From positions 1 through 49,997 of the IMG/VR virus record IMGVR_UViG_3300028840_001400: a stretch of 49,997 nucleotides of DNA. The stretch is one strand, 5' to 3'. The notes beneath the pieces were generated by a model. That model saw only the letters and a program-made list of their open reading frames with translations. It was not told the DNA's origin and made no database searches. Source of the stretch: a virus. The position numbers and the translations under genes were made by a program. This document shows positions 1-6,948 of the stretch, one piece after another (positions within the stretch are counted from its first letter, which is position 1; each line of letters opens with the position of its first letter).

Positions 1-144
1 CAGATGCAGGTGCGGGTTTCTCTTGCGAGTGCCGCCCCCGAGATAGACCTACTCGTAGCGGGGCGCTACTTGTATAACGACAACCCTACTAGCGGGGATA
101 TATATAACTTCTGCTCGGCAAATACGGTAAACGCTATTAATATC
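1..144. repeat. Terminal direct repeat, left copy (contig overlap)
   Basis: These 144 bases are identical to the last 144 bases of the window. The copy begins in the middle of a codon series of a tail gene whose start lies at the other end, so it looks like the overlap of a circular assembly rather than a biological end. Confidence 0.97.
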
Positions 145-258
145 CAGGACTTGGTGTTGATGCCTGGTGATACGGTCGTAATAAGGCAGCCCCAGGGCGG
201 CCAGACTATGAGCGGCGCCTACGCTTTTAGCGTCGTCGAGGTAACTGAATCCGCATAA
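1..258 (+). CDS. Small tail/virion protein, C-terminal part (gene crosses the contig junction)
   Basis: This is the 3' part of a gene that starts at 49743. The frame is continuous across the 144-base overlap, and the joined product is about 122 residues. The part here (about 85 residues) is beta-rich with alternating hydrophobic positions and ends in VVEVTESA. It has no signal peptide, membrane segment or motif that I recognise. It lies directly after the tail-fiber-like gene (48360-49733) and 11 bases before another small gene, so a minor tail-tip or fiber-associated role is likely. That role is inferred from position only. The internal ATG at 4 is not the real start. Confidence 0.8.
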   Translation, partial: QMQVRVSLASAAPEIDLLVAGRYLYNDNPTSGDIYNFCSANTVNAINIQDLVLMPGDTVVIRQPQGGQTMSGAYAFSVVEVTESA

Positions 259-269
259 AGGAGGGAAGT

Positions 270-461
270 ATGGCCAACGTGTTGGTAAAGATAGTCTATG
301 GCGGGGGCGGTACCGAGAAGGTAGAGTTTAAGAACACGACCCCGGCGGCGGTCAAGACGGATATCGAGGCGGCCAAGGCGGCCGGCACGCTCCTCCAGGT
401 CGGCAACGATAGGCTAATCAACGTCGACCTGGTCGGAAGCTGGAGGCTAATCCAGAGGTAA
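270..461 (+). CDS. Hypothetical small protein
   Basis: A 63-residue protein preceded by a good ribosome site (AAGGAGGG, 4 bases before the ATG). It begins with a predicted beta strand (ANVLVKIVYGGGG), followed by a helix and a strand, which suggests a compact alpha/beta domain. It is encoded between the tail-tip gene and the lysis genes on the same strand. I do not recognise the family. It could be a small virion component or a regulator of late functions. Confidence 0.75.
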   Translation: MANVLVKIVYGGGGTEKVEFKNTTPAAVKTDIEAAKAAGTLLQVGNDRLINVDLVGSWRLIQR

Positions 462-485
462 TCGAATACCGGAGAGGAGGACTAG

Positions 486-893
486 ATGAAGGGAATCGAC
501 GCCAACACTACGCTACTCGGGGCTATTACCGTCGGGCTCTACGTCTTTATCGGGAAAGTCCTCTGGGAGACTTTCGCCCGAGTCTGGAGGGAGAAAAGAG
601 CTAACGGAGATCCTCCCGCGAGATCTACGCCTCAAGCCGCGCCGCTCCCCGAGGGATTAGAGGGCGTCCCGGGGAAAGTAGATGCTCTCGGCTCTAAGGT
701 CGAAAGCGTCAAGCGCGATACGTCAACGCTCAAGGACCGGGACCGGGAGCGCGGCGATACTCTCGGTAAGATCTGCGACTCGAACGCTCGGCAGGAGGCG
801 CAGATGATGACTCAGACCGGGCACCTCGAGACTATGGTAGATCTACAAAAGCAGCTAGTCAAGGAGACGAAGCGGCAAAACGAGGGCGGCTAG
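486..893 (+). CDS. Membrane-anchored coiled-coil protein, holin-region candidate
   Basis: This 135-residue protein has one hydrophobic segment near residues 9-28 (LLGAITVGLYVFIGKVLW). A proline-rich linker and a charged, heptad-like region (about residues 65-130) follow. The gene overlaps the start of the peptidoglycan hydrolase gene by 3 bases (TAGTG), so the two are probably co-translated. A single N-terminal membrane anchor next to endolysin genes fits a holin, a holin partner or a spanin-like protein. No diagnostic motif separates these options, and the long hydrophilic tail is unusual for a classical holin. Confidence 0.7.
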   Translation: MKGIDANTTLLGAITVGLYVFIGKVLWETFARVWREKRANGDPPARSTPQAAPLPEGLEGVPGKVDALGSKVESVKRDTSTLKDRDRERGDTLGKICDSNARQEAQMMTQTGHLETMVDLQKQLVKETKRQNEGG

Positions 894-1432
894 TGGACGG
901 GGCCCGGGTAAAGCGCGAGCAGTTTATAGCAGCGGTCCTTACCGAGCTCAAGGATTGGGATCCCCGGATCGTCGTCGCGCACGCGGCCCACGAGAGCGGC
1001 CGCTTCCGTAGAGTAATCGGCTGGAATAACTTCTGGGGGATCAAGACTCCGAAGCGGACGGAATGGACCGGCAAAGTAAAGGAAGCGCCGACGTGGGAGA
1101 TCTTCTTCGAGTCGGATATCGAGGGTATTAATCGCTGCATTAACGAGTCGGCAGGGAAGATAATCGAAAGCCGTCGCGGCAAGACGAAGAGCGGGAAGCG
1201 CGTCCTTAAGATCCACGTCTGGGCCGAATTCTGCGATTGGTATAGGGAGAGGGAGGCCGTCAAGTTCTATCGCGACTTTATAAAACGTCTATACCCGATA
1301 GCTTACGTTAACCGCCGACACTACCGACGCTTCTTCCCCGGCCTAGTATCCGGCCGGAGGAAATACGCTACCGATCCCGAGTACGCCGCGAAAGGAATCG
1401 CGATGTACCGAAGCCTAGAAGGAGTCGTATGA
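893..1432 (+). CDS. Endolysin, glucosaminidase/FlgJ-like peptidoglycan hydrolase
   Basis: This 179-residue protein starts with GTG. It would cleave glycan strands of host peptidoglycan at lysis. The glucosaminidase-type signature is visible: a helix with the likely catalytic acid in AAHESGRF (Glu34), then WNNFWGIK, and a late YATDPEYA segment typical of FlgJ and bacterial autolysin glucosaminidases. There is no signal peptide, so export would need a holin or another route. The gene sits between a membrane protein and a membrane-anchored lytic transglycosylase, forming a lysis cassette at the end of the late operon. A virion-associated hydrolase is less likely but possible. Confidence 0.8.
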   Translation: MDGARVKREQFIAAVLTELKDWDPRIVVAHAAHESGRFRRVIGWNNFWGIKTPKRTEWTGKVKEAPTWEIFFESDIEGINRCINESAGKIIESRRGKTKSGKRVLKIHVWAEFCDWYREREAVKFYRDFIKRLYPIAYVNRRHYRRFFPGLVSGRRKYATDPEYAAKGIAMYRSLEGVV

Positions 1433-2136
1433 GTAAGCGCTCTCGAGATCAATTCTACAAGGCGGAGCTCGCGGCGACTGTCGTCGTATCTCTAGCCGTC
1501 GTCGTCTTGATACTCTCGGCTCGGCTTTCTTATAAGGAGATCGAAGACTATCGCTATCGGAAGGAGGTCAAATACCAGAGCGGACTCGCGGAAGTCCTAG
1601 AGGATCGCTGGGCCGGTAACGGTTACGATCCTAGCTTCGCCGAGCTCGCTACTTGGATCGTCTGGATCGCCGTCAACGATAACGAGGGACGCGGCGAGAC
1701 TTTCTGGACCGGCTTTATCGAGGCCGAGAGTACCGGTAACCCGACGGCGAAGGGCGACGGAGGAGAAAGCCGGGGAACCGGATCGATCAAGCGAGAGACT
1801 CTAGCGGATCACTGCTACCGGACGAAGCGGAAGGTCCCGAAACGAGCGGAGGTCTCGCTCTATAATCCGCTCTTCAATATCAAGATAATGATTACCGAGA
1901 TCGAGTTCCTCGCTCGGCAGTATAGCTCGACGGTAGACGATGAACCTTACGGGCCGATTGAGGATTCCGAAGACTTCCCGTTAGCGTGGGCGTGCCTCGC
2001 CTATAACAGCGGACCCGGGAAGGCCGCAGAGATGAGACGCCGAGGAGTCAAACCGCGCTTTACGTTCTATAAGAAGGTCCGCCAAAGAACGGCGGAGATT
2101 GAGTCGGATCTCGATAACCTTAATACAGGAGGGTAG
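1429..2136 (+). CDS. Membrane-anchored lytic transglycosylase (SLT-like)
   Basis: This 235-residue protein has an N-terminal membrane segment at about residues 13-31. A soluble domain resembling soluble lytic transglycosylases follows. The likely catalytic glutamate is Glu100 in the motif ESTGNP, then a Gly/Ser-rich turn (GDGGESRGTGSI) and a C-terminal AYNSGPGKA motif typical of this fold. It would cleave the MurNAc-GlcNAc bond. It overlaps the upstream endolysin gene by 4 bases (ATGA). The membrane anchor suggests action from the outer face of the cytoplasmic membrane. Two glycan-cleaving enzymes in tandem may serve lysis together. Confidence 0.78.
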   Translation: MSKRSRDQFYKAELAATVVVSLAVVVLILSARLSYKEIEDYRYRKEVKYQSGLAEVLEDRWAGNGYDPSFAELATWIVWIAVNDNEGRGETFWTGFIEAESTGNPTAKGDGGESRGTGSIKRETLADHCYRTKRKVPKRAEVSLYNPLFNIKIMITEIEFLARQYSSTVDDEPYGPIEDSEDFPLAWACLAYNSGPGKAAEMRRRGVKPRFTFYKKVRQRTAEIESDLDNLNTGG

Positions 2137-2137
2137 T

Positions 2138-2572
2138 ATGAGGAAGCTGATTATTGGCTTGCTAGCGGTCTCGCTCTTGGCCGTACCGCTCTTCGCTTAT
2201 ACTCAAGCTGAGTGGCAAGCGATCCTTGACAAGGAAGCGCAAGAGAAAGCGGACTTCGAGGAATATAAGAAGCTCCGCGACGCGGCGAAGAAGGCCTTCG
2301 CCGAGAAGGACTATCTCGAGTCGGCGAAGCTCCACGAGAAGGCGGCCGCTACGGATCACGCCGACCGGCAAATCGAAGTAAGGGCGTGGCGACTCAACGG
2401 CGCGGCCTACGCTCTGATAATGGCCGACGAAGAGCTTGGCTACGCGCTTAAGCTACTATATGAGGCGAGGAAGATAGCGGCCTCTATTTCGAAGGAGCAC
2501 CCCGGGACGGTAGACGATCTAATCGAGGTCGTCGAAAAGAATATAACCTATTGCGAAGGGCGAGTCGATTAA
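2138..2572 (+). CDS. Exported helical (TPR-like) protein
   Basis: I chose the ATG at 2138, which follows AGGAGGG directly; an in-frame start at 2099 lies inside the previous gene. The 144-residue product begins with a textbook signal peptide (KLIIGLLAVSLLAVPLFA), with probable cleavage before Tyr-Thr-Gln. The mature part is charged and helical, with TPR-like Ala/Leu spacing (residues 50-120). There is no lipobox, so it is periplasmic rather than a lipoprotein. The location in the lysis region suggests an envelope role at lysis or in exclusion. The function is not recognised. Confidence 0.78.
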   Translation: MRKLIIGLLAVSLLAVPLFAYTQAEWQAILDKEAQEKADFEEYKKLRDAAKKAFAEKDYLESAKLHEKAAATDHADRQIEVRAWRLNGAAYALIMADEELGYALKLLYEARKIAASISKEHPGTVDDLIEVVEKNITYCEGRVD

Positions 2573-2599
2573 CTCGCCTACCTGAAAGGAGTCGATACT

Positions 2600-3286
2600 A
2601 TGAAGAAAGGCTGGATCGAGATGGCTCTGAAGTTCGCGTCGCGGCGCCTTATTGCCTCGGGCTTTACGGCCTACGAGGTATGTATGGACCCGGCGCTCGA
2701 CCTCTGGCAACGCTGCCTAATGACGGCCCTCGGGCTCGCGTTCCTCTGGTCGCAGACGTACCTCGACAAGAAGCGGCTCGAGCTCGGCTTACCGGCCGAG
2801 GGAGACAAGCCTCTTCTTCCTCCCGGCGCCGAAGCGCCGAAGCCTGCCGGCGGCGAAAGCGGCCACGGGCGGATCGGGACGCTCCTCGTAGTTCTCTTCG
2901 TCGTCGCGGCGATCGCTATCGTCTTCGCGCCGAAGGCCGAGGCGGGGATCCTCGAGTATATCGATCCCGAGATCGGGAGCGGCTGGGAGTTCCTCTATAT
3001 CAAGGGGCCCGTCGTTACGGGGACCGCGCGGATCCTCGCGGGGAAGGGTAAGCTCGACTGGCTCTCCCTCCGAGGCGGCGGATTACTCGGCGACGACGCC
3101 GAGCCCGGATTGATCGGCGGACCGAATATCGATCTGACGAAGGCGACGCGGGGGAAGTTCGACTTCCTCCTCGGCTACGTCAAGGCGGACGTCGGTCTCT
3201 TCGGCGGGATAATCTACGATCCCGGCGAGGAAGAGAAGAAGGTCGAGGGACTATTCGGCGTAGGGGTTACGCTAGTCTCTAGATAG
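2600..3286 (+). CDS. Two-segment membrane/exported protein, unknown
   Basis: This 228-residue protein has a preceding AAGGAG site. There is a weak hydrophobic stretch at residues 39-50 and a strong one at 92-110. The second ends in APKAEAG, which looks like a signal-peptidase site, as if an exported domain were fused behind a short cytoplasmic part. The C-terminal half (116-228) is Gly-rich with alternating hydrophobic residues and ends in GVTLVSR, resembling a beta-structured envelope protein. It is the last gene of the late operon before the terminator at 3401. No family is recognised. Confidence 0.72.
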   Translation: MKKGWIEMALKFASRRLIASGFTAYEVCMDPALDLWQRCLMTALGLAFLWSQTYLDKKRLELGLPAEGDKPLLPPGAEAPKPAGGESGHGRIGTLLVVLFVVAAIAIVFAPKAEAGILEYIDPEIGSGWEFLYIKGPVVTGTARILAGKGKLDWLSLRGGGLLGDDAEPGLIGGPNIDLTKATRGKFDFLLGYVKADVGLFGGIIYDPGEEEKKVEGLFGVGVTLVSR

Positions 3287-3400
3287 TCCCGAGAGGCGAT
3301 CTGGCGGGGCAGAAACAGGGCTATCTCCTCCGATGAGGGGTAAGATACCCGCCGAAACGATCGTCGCTTAGAGAGCCAATACGGGCCGTATAGAGAAAAA

Positions 3401-3431
3401 GCCCCTCCGATCCGCGATCGGGGGGGCCTTT
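3401..3431. terminator. Bidirectional rho-independent terminator
   Basis: A 12-base-pair stem (3401-3412 with 3416-3427, one G-U pair) has a 3-base loop. It is flanked by AAAAA upstream and by CTTTCTC downstream. It separates the end of the plus-strand late genes from the convergent minus-strand early genes. The A-run makes a U-tract on the opposite strand. Confidence 0.8.
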
Positions 3432-3447
3432 CTCGCTCTAGGAGCTC

Positions 3448-3642
3448 CTATCGAGCTCGAGCATCCTCGCGATCCTTCTCCGCCTTGAGAATCGCCCGGA
3501 TCTCATCAGAGAGGAGGAAGCCGGGGGGCCGATCCTTTAGGCGGCCGAGGAGCCACTCCTTGTAGCTCCGGGGGATCCGAATCCCGAGGTGGACGTTAGG
3601 ATCCTCCGCCTCTTCTTTCTTCTTCTTGGCCTTCGCGCTCAT
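3448..3642 (-). CDS. Small basic protein, possible ribbon-helix-helix regulator
   Basis: This 64-residue protein has a lysine-rich N-terminus. A strand (VHLGIRIP) and two helices follow, the second beginning at LSDEIRAIL, a layout like ribbon-helix-helix DNA-binding proteins. It is the last gene of the minus-strand early operon and overlaps the upstream gene by 4 bases (ATGA). A transcriptional regulator is plausible, but no key residues prove the fold. Confidence 0.7.
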   Translation of the reverse strand: MSAKAKKKKEEAEDPNVHLGIRIPRSYKEWLLGRLKDRPPGFLLSDEIRAILKAEKDREDARAR

Positions 3643-3830
3643 ATCTTTCTCCTCCCGAGAGTCATATCGGCGACGCCGTTATCGATCGTCTTCTTCCCGC
3701 CGTTCCGAGTCTGGCAGGCCGAGAGGATCTTCCTCTCTACAAATTCGTCTAGCCGTCGGATATACTCCTTACTAACTCGCCGGTCGAACTCCTTCGCCTT
3801 GTCCTTTAGGGCCTTGACGTTGATATACAT
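3639..3830 (-). CDS. Possible histone-fold (DUF1931-like) DNA-binding protein
   Basis: This 63-residue protein shows the series RRVSKEYIRRLDEFVERKI, then a helix with ACQTRNGG, then KKTIDNGVAD. This matches in order the pattern I know from short bacterial histone-fold proteins: R(V/I)S near the start of the long helix, LD..V, then A..R...NGRKT(V/I) and D. If correct, it would bind or bend DNA as a dimer. It overlaps its neighbours on both sides and shares an early operon with a SpoVG homologue. The C-terminus (MTLGRRKI) differs from the usual P-E-D-L ending, so the assignment is tentative. Confidence 0.6.
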   Translation of the reverse strand: MYINVKALKDKAKEFDRRVSKEYIRRLDEFVERKILSACQTRNGGKKTIDNGVADMTLGRRKI

Positions 3831-4126
3831 TACCCCTCTCCTTCCTCGGGGCCGAGAGCGCCCCCGCTCTTCTCGAACTTCTCGAGGACCGCCGCCGAGA
3901 TCTCCGCGCGGAAGTCCCGATCGAGACAGAAGACGATATCGGTATACGGACGCTCCGAGCCTTCCTTATTCTTCCGAGAGGGGAAGCCTACCCAGAGCCC
4001 TTCGTCGCCCTCGAGGATCTTAAGATCCCGGACTACGAGCTTCCCGTCGAAGGTTACGCTAGCCGTCCCGACGATCTTCCCGCGCTTCTCCCGCGCGGCC
4101 CAGGTCCTTACGTCGGTAATCTCCAT
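3830..4126 (-). CDS. spoVG: SpoVG family protein
   Basis: This 98-residue protein is close to the usual SpoVG length. The family pattern is visible along the whole chain: MEITDVR at the N-terminus, ASVTFDGKLVVRDLKIL, then GLWVGFPSRKN, then YTDIVFCLDRDFRAEISAAVLE. SpoVG proteins bind nucleic acids and act as post-transcriptional or transcriptional regulators in Firmicutes and other bacteria. Here it lies in the middle of the minus-strand early operon and overlaps the histone-like gene by 1 base. A second, more divergent SpoVG-like gene lies at 28775. The family call is firm; the role in the virus is unknown. Confidence 0.88.
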   Translation of the reverse strand: MEITDVRTWAAREKRGKIVGTASVTFDGKLVVRDLKILEGDEGLWVGFPSRKNKEGSERPYTDIVFCLDRDFRAEISAAVLEKFEKSGGALGPEEGEG

Positions 4127-4142
4127 AGATCTACTCCTATCC

Positions 4143-4322
4143 TTATACGGTCCGGCTATTATGAGCGAGCCCTTCCTTGTGACGCTCGCTCTTGACGCGG
4201 AGCCCGCACTTCGGGCATCTCTTGTATTTACTCGCCTTCTCGTTGGCCGCGAGGACCGCCTTCTGTCCGGCCGATAATCCCTTCGGCTCCTTCTTCCTTT
4301 TGACTCGAAGTCCTTCGCTCAT
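4143..4322 (-). CDS. Small zinc-ribbon protein
   Basis: A 59-residue gene that starts in a 4-base ATGA overlap with the gene at 4319-4582. It is basic at the N-terminus. It then has CPKCG, followed by a conserved-looking His in ERHKEGLAH, so it may be half of a zinc ribbon or a C2H-type knuckle. Its position in the early operon suggests a nucleic-acid-binding or regulatory protein. Confidence 0.65.
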   Translation of the reverse strand: MSEGLRVKRKKEPKGLSAGQKAVLAANEKASKYKRCPKCGLRVKSERHKEGLAHNSRTV

Positions 4323-4582
4323 TTCTTCTCCTCTCCTTTAGAGGGAGGCCCGGGGGAGCGGTCCCTAATTATCTTGAGTACCTTCGGCGGCTCCTTCTTC
4401 CGAGATCCCCCGATCTCGTAGACGATTAGAACGTCCTCTCCGGCCTCTTCGTCGAACTCGGCGCTTACTCGGATCCCCTTACCCCAGCCCCGGACCTCGG
4501 CGCAGATCCCCGAGCTCTTCGTTCCGAGTACCGTCCTCGGATTCTTCGCTCGCCCTTCTAGCTTCCCGATAAATTGAGCCAC
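4319..4582 (-). CDS. Hypothetical early protein
   Basis: This 87-residue protein has a beta-rich core (residues 14-60, with RVSAEFDEEAGEDVLIVYEI) and a basic, proline-rich C-terminal tail. It overlaps the following zinc-ribbon gene by 4 bases and is preceded by GAGGAGG. I do not recognise the family. The core resembles a small SH3- or OB-like barrel, but that is an impression only. Confidence 0.68.
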   Translation of the reverse strand: MAQFIGKLEGRAKNPRTVLGTKSSGICAEVRGWGKGIRVSAEFDEEAGEDVLIVYEIGGSRKKEPPKVLKIIRDRSPGPPSKGEEKK

Positions 4583-4643
4583 GTCTCCTCCTCTTGTTAG
4601 CTCGCCTACCTCGTCAGGCCCCCGGAGGCGACCCGGGGACGAC

Positions 4644-4661
4644 GGGCCCCCGAAGGGGCCC
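4644..4661 (-). promoter_or_regulatory. UUCG-tetraloop hairpin between early genes
   Basis: In the minus-strand transcript a perfect 7-base-pair GC stem closes a TTCG loop. It has no U-tract, so it is unlikely to be a full terminator. It sits in the 87-base gap between two early genes. An RNA-processing, stabilising or attenuating element is likely. Confidence 0.55.
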
Positions 4662-4669
4662 AGTTTCGG

Positions 4670-5356
4670 TTAGCCCTTGATCCGCTCGATCTCTTCCGTC
4701 GCCTCTTCGATCATCTCGGTAACGTCCGTCGAGACGTTCGAGAGCTCCTTCTGGAGGACCTTCCAGATCGCCTTCTCGAGTCTCTCGGCGCTCTTCTTGA
4801 GATCCTCGCACTCGTACTTGGTAGCGTACTTCTCGACCTCGAGGAAATCGAAGCGGCAAAGCTCGAGGTCCTTTACGATCCCCCGGAGCCGGAGCTTCGC
4901 GTCGGCGAGCCGCCCCCGCGCAACGACGACCGCCTCGAGGTGATCGGCCTTCTCCCGGTCCGTCGGCTCGCTCGCGGCCTCCGCGAGTTCGTTCTCGCAA
5001 GTCTCGCAAACGCCGCCGCCGAAGCTCTCGTTCCAGCCGGTCTCTTGAGGGCGCCCGTCGATAAACCTCGCGCCCTTCTTCTGGGCGTGGGCGATCGCTT
5101 CGTCGAGGCTATTAGCTCCGGCAACCCAGGAGCCGTTGATCTGGCAAACCCGGCCGCACCGCTCGCAGATCGAAACCGACGCGAGCCCGACCTTCTTCGT
5201 CCCCTTGTCCTTCCCGTCCTCGGTCCAGTAGATCAGTTCGTCGTTCTTGAACTCCGGCCTCTTGATTCCGCTCTTCTTCATCGTCTCCTCCTTTTGGGTT
5301 AGCTCCTTGAGATTCTCGATCCTCTTCCTCTCCTTCAGCAGCATCTCTTGAGTCAT
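4670..5356 (-). CDS. First leftward early gene, zinc-binding and coiled-coil protein
   Basis: The ATG at 5356 follows AGGAGAGG and gives 228 residues. A second in-frame ATG at 5281 also follows a strong site (AGGAGG) and would give 203 residues, so both may be used. CERCGRVC and CETCENE form a likely zinc site across about residues 60-120. The C-terminal 100 residues are charged helices, probably coiled coil. It is the first gene after the consensus promoter at 5395-5423, so it should be expressed immediately after infection. The function is unknown; a host-takeover or transcription role is a guess from position. Confidence 0.75.
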   Translation of the reverse strand: MTQEMLLKERKRIENLKELTQKEETMKKSGIKRPEFKNDELIYWTEDGKDKGTKKVGLASVSICERCGRVCQINGSWVAGANSLDEAIAHAQKKGARFIDGRPQETGWNESFGGGVCETCENELAEAASEPTDREKADHLEAVVVARGRLADAKLRLRGIVKDLELCRFDFLEVEKYATKYECEDLKKSAERLEKAIWKVLQKELSNVSTDVTEMIEEATEEIERIKG

Positions 5357-5394
5357 CTCGCCTCTCCTTGTTATTTCCCTCTCGAATTGTCTAA

Positions 5395-5423
5395 AGTATA
5401 CCAGACGCCCGAACACCTGTCAA
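5395..5423 (-). promoter_or_regulatory. Consensus sigma-70 promoter for the leftward early operon
   Basis: On the minus strand, TTGACA (5423-5418) and TATACT (5400-5395) are separated by exactly 17 bases. Transcription should start near 5388, about 30 bases before the ATG at 5356. This is the best promoter in the window. Confidence 0.88.
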
Positions 5424-5746
5424 GCGTTTTTTTACATTGTTTTACGTCGTCAAACGGGGAGAGGCCAAAATCGCCGGAATCGGCCAATAATGCCGGATTC
5501 GGGCCTTTGTCCTATAATAAAAATCGTACCCTCCCGGGCCGATATAGCTAGACTCGCCCCTGCCGGCCGCGATATAGTAGGCGCTACCTAAGAGAAAGAG
5601 AGAACGAGATGAAGGGTCGCCGAGCATTCGATAACTTCGCACTTGGGACGGGAGGGCCCGAACTGGTAGGCCGCGCCTTGGTAGCGGCCGAGTCTCGGCG
5701 ACGCCAGCAAGGGCCCCCCGTTTTTTATTTAAGGAGGAGGTAAACA
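5424..5746 (+). promoter_or_regulatory. Divergent control region with -10 element and repeated operator-like sites
   Basis: This 320-base gap separates the leftward and rightward early operons. A perfect TATAAT lies at 5513-5518, but no good -35 is found at 16-18 bases. Two near-identical GC-rich elements (5473-5485 and 5492-5505, GCCGGA[A/T]TCGG) lie 19 bases apart just upstream, placed as activator or repressor sites. A run of T (5721-5726) follows a GC stretch and could be an attenuator. A rightward early promoter is expected here but is less clear than the leftward one. Confidence 0.55.
5609..5743 (+). CDS. Possible leader peptide in the rightward early leader
   Basis: A 44-codon frame that starts after a purine-rich stretch and ends 3 bases before the next gene's ATG. 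It is arginine-rich, and its last codons overlap the ribosome site of the next gene (AGGAGGAGG). This could make it a translated leader that controls access to that site. Coding evidence is weak, and it may be only leader RNA. Confidence 0.3.
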   Translation: MKGRRAFDNFALGTGGPELVGRALVAAESRRRQQGPPVFYLRRR

Positions 5747-6055
5747 ATGGAAGAGCGCCCGGACGAAAGGACTTTCAAGGAGATCTGCCGCGAGCTTCTC
5801 GAGCAGGGGACAACGACCGAGGTACTCGCGCGGCACTACAAGCTCTGCGCGGAGTACCGATACTATATAACGAAGATCCGCGAGGACCTCAAGAAGGAAG
5901 GGGATACTCACTTTATCCCGGCGATCCGGCTCGCGCCGAAGATCCTCCCGAGCGGTCAGAAGGTCTATAACAACTACTATTATAAGATCGTCCCGAAGGG
6001 TACGCCGACGACGGCGCCGGTCCCGACTACGGGCGCTAACGCGGGAGGTGACTGA
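5747..6055 (+). CDS. First rightward early gene, hypothetical
   Basis: This 102-residue protein has a very strong ribosome site (AAGGAGGAGG). The N-terminal 60 residues are helical with a helix-turn-helix-like spacing (EICRELLEQGTTTEVLARHY, then a second helix). The tail is Thr/Pro/Gly-rich. It overlaps the annealing-protein gene by 1 base. It may be a regulator or a partner of the recombination proteins. No family is recognised. Confidence 0.72.
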   Translation: MEERPDERTFKEICRELLEQGTTTEVLARHYKLCAEYRYYITKIREDLKKEGDTHFIPAIRLAPKILPSGQKVYNNYYYKIVPKGTPTTAPVPTTGANAGGD

Positions 6056-6948
6056 TGGCCGAGAACGGCGCGACGAAGGATAAGGAGATAGCGGATCATT
6101 CTATGGGCGCCGCGCTCTCCGCTAGTAAGACGGCGGACGCGGAGGATACGGCTCTCCTCTCCGAGCAACAGGTCGGCGAGATTAACAAGCTCAAGCCAGC
6201 GAACCTCCCGAAGCTCGATCTCTCGAAGGATTTCTATCAAGTCTTCGGAATGGGCAAGACGAAGTTTATGCCCTCGCCCGAGTGCTGGGCTAAGATCCGA
6301 CTTATCTTCAAGATCTCTATTACCGAGGGCCATAAGGAGGTCCTCGACTACGACGGAAATTCCTATTACTCCTACCAAGCCCGGGGCTATCGGCTAGTCG
6401 GCGGCGAGAAGGTCTTCGGCGTCGGGACCAAGACGATCAACTTCGCCGCGAAGGAGGCGGAGAAGAAGATCGCGGCCGAGGAGAAGCTCGAGAAGAAATA
6501 CTTCAAGAGCCAAGCGGAGGCCGATCGCTGGCGGCAGAAGGAAATTATCCGGATCCGGAACTTCGGAATGGAGATGTGCGAGACCGGCGCGATCAACCGG
6601 CTAACGCGCGGCCTTACCGGCTTCGCGTCAGGGATCGCCGACGACGCCGAGAAGAAGCTCCTAGTATCCGAGGCTACCGACGTCGCCGCGATCGTCGGGG
6701 GTAGCGAGTCTATACCGACGGACAAGTCCCGCGCTATGAGTACGCTCTTTATGAAAGTCGGGGAGCTCGGGCTCAATTCCGAGGACGTCTCGGCCGCGAT
6801 CAAGAAGAAGCGCGGCGTCGATAAGCTAACGACTCTAACGACGAAGGTTATCCAGACCGAAGCGAGGGGAGATCTCAAGAAGCTAGTCGCCGAGTTCTTA
6901 GCCGCGAAGGGAGGAAAGAATGGCGCCGCGCCCAAAGCAAAAGGATAG
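6055..6948 (+). CDS. Putative single-strand DNA annealing protein
   Basis: This 297-residue protein would anneal complementary single strands during phage recombination and replication. The core (residues 60-190) has YYSYQARGYRLVGGE. It then has a helix with CETGAINRLTRGLTGF, which resembles the A-x-T-R-A-x-x-R-A-I-x-x-L-x-G segment common to Sak/Erf/RecT-type annealing proteins and related essential recombination functions. The flanking regions are charged and probably disordered. The next gene is a RecB-like nuclease, the usual partner of a phage annealing protein, which strengthens the call. No single motif is decisive. Confidence 0.6.
   Translation: MAENGATKDKEIADHSMGAALSASKTADAEDTALLSEQQVGEINKLKPANLPKLDLSKDFYQVFGMGKTKFMPSPECWAKIRLIFKISITEGHKEVLDYDGNSYYSYQARGYRLVGGEKVFGVGTKTINFAAKEAEKKIAAEEKLEKKYFKSQAEADRWRQKEIIRIRNFGMEMCETGAINRLTRGLTGFASGIADDAEKKLLVSEATDVAAIVGGSESIPTDKSRAMSTLFMKVGELGLNSEDVSAAIKKKRGVDKLTTLTTKVIQTEARGDLKKLVAEFLAAKGGKNGAAPKAKG

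Noticed and set aside
1-144. End repeat as a true terminal redundancy or an attachment site
   Set aside because: It lies inside a coding frame that continues across it, and there is no integrase. An assembly overlap explains it.
2551-3051. 166-codon plus-strand frame inside the membrane-protein gene
   Set aside because: Arg-rich shadow frame. The overlapping 2600-3286 frame has a signal/membrane pattern and a good start.
4614-5302. Several alternative frames on both strands over the first leftward gene
   Set aside because: GC-rich DNA with few stops makes long shadows. Only the 4670-5356 frame has zinc motifs, a promoter and ribosome sites.
6387-6935. 182-codon minus-strand frame opposite the annealing-protein gene
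   Set aside because: Ser/Phe-rich translation typical of the antisense of Lys/Glu/Asp-rich genes, with no start signals.
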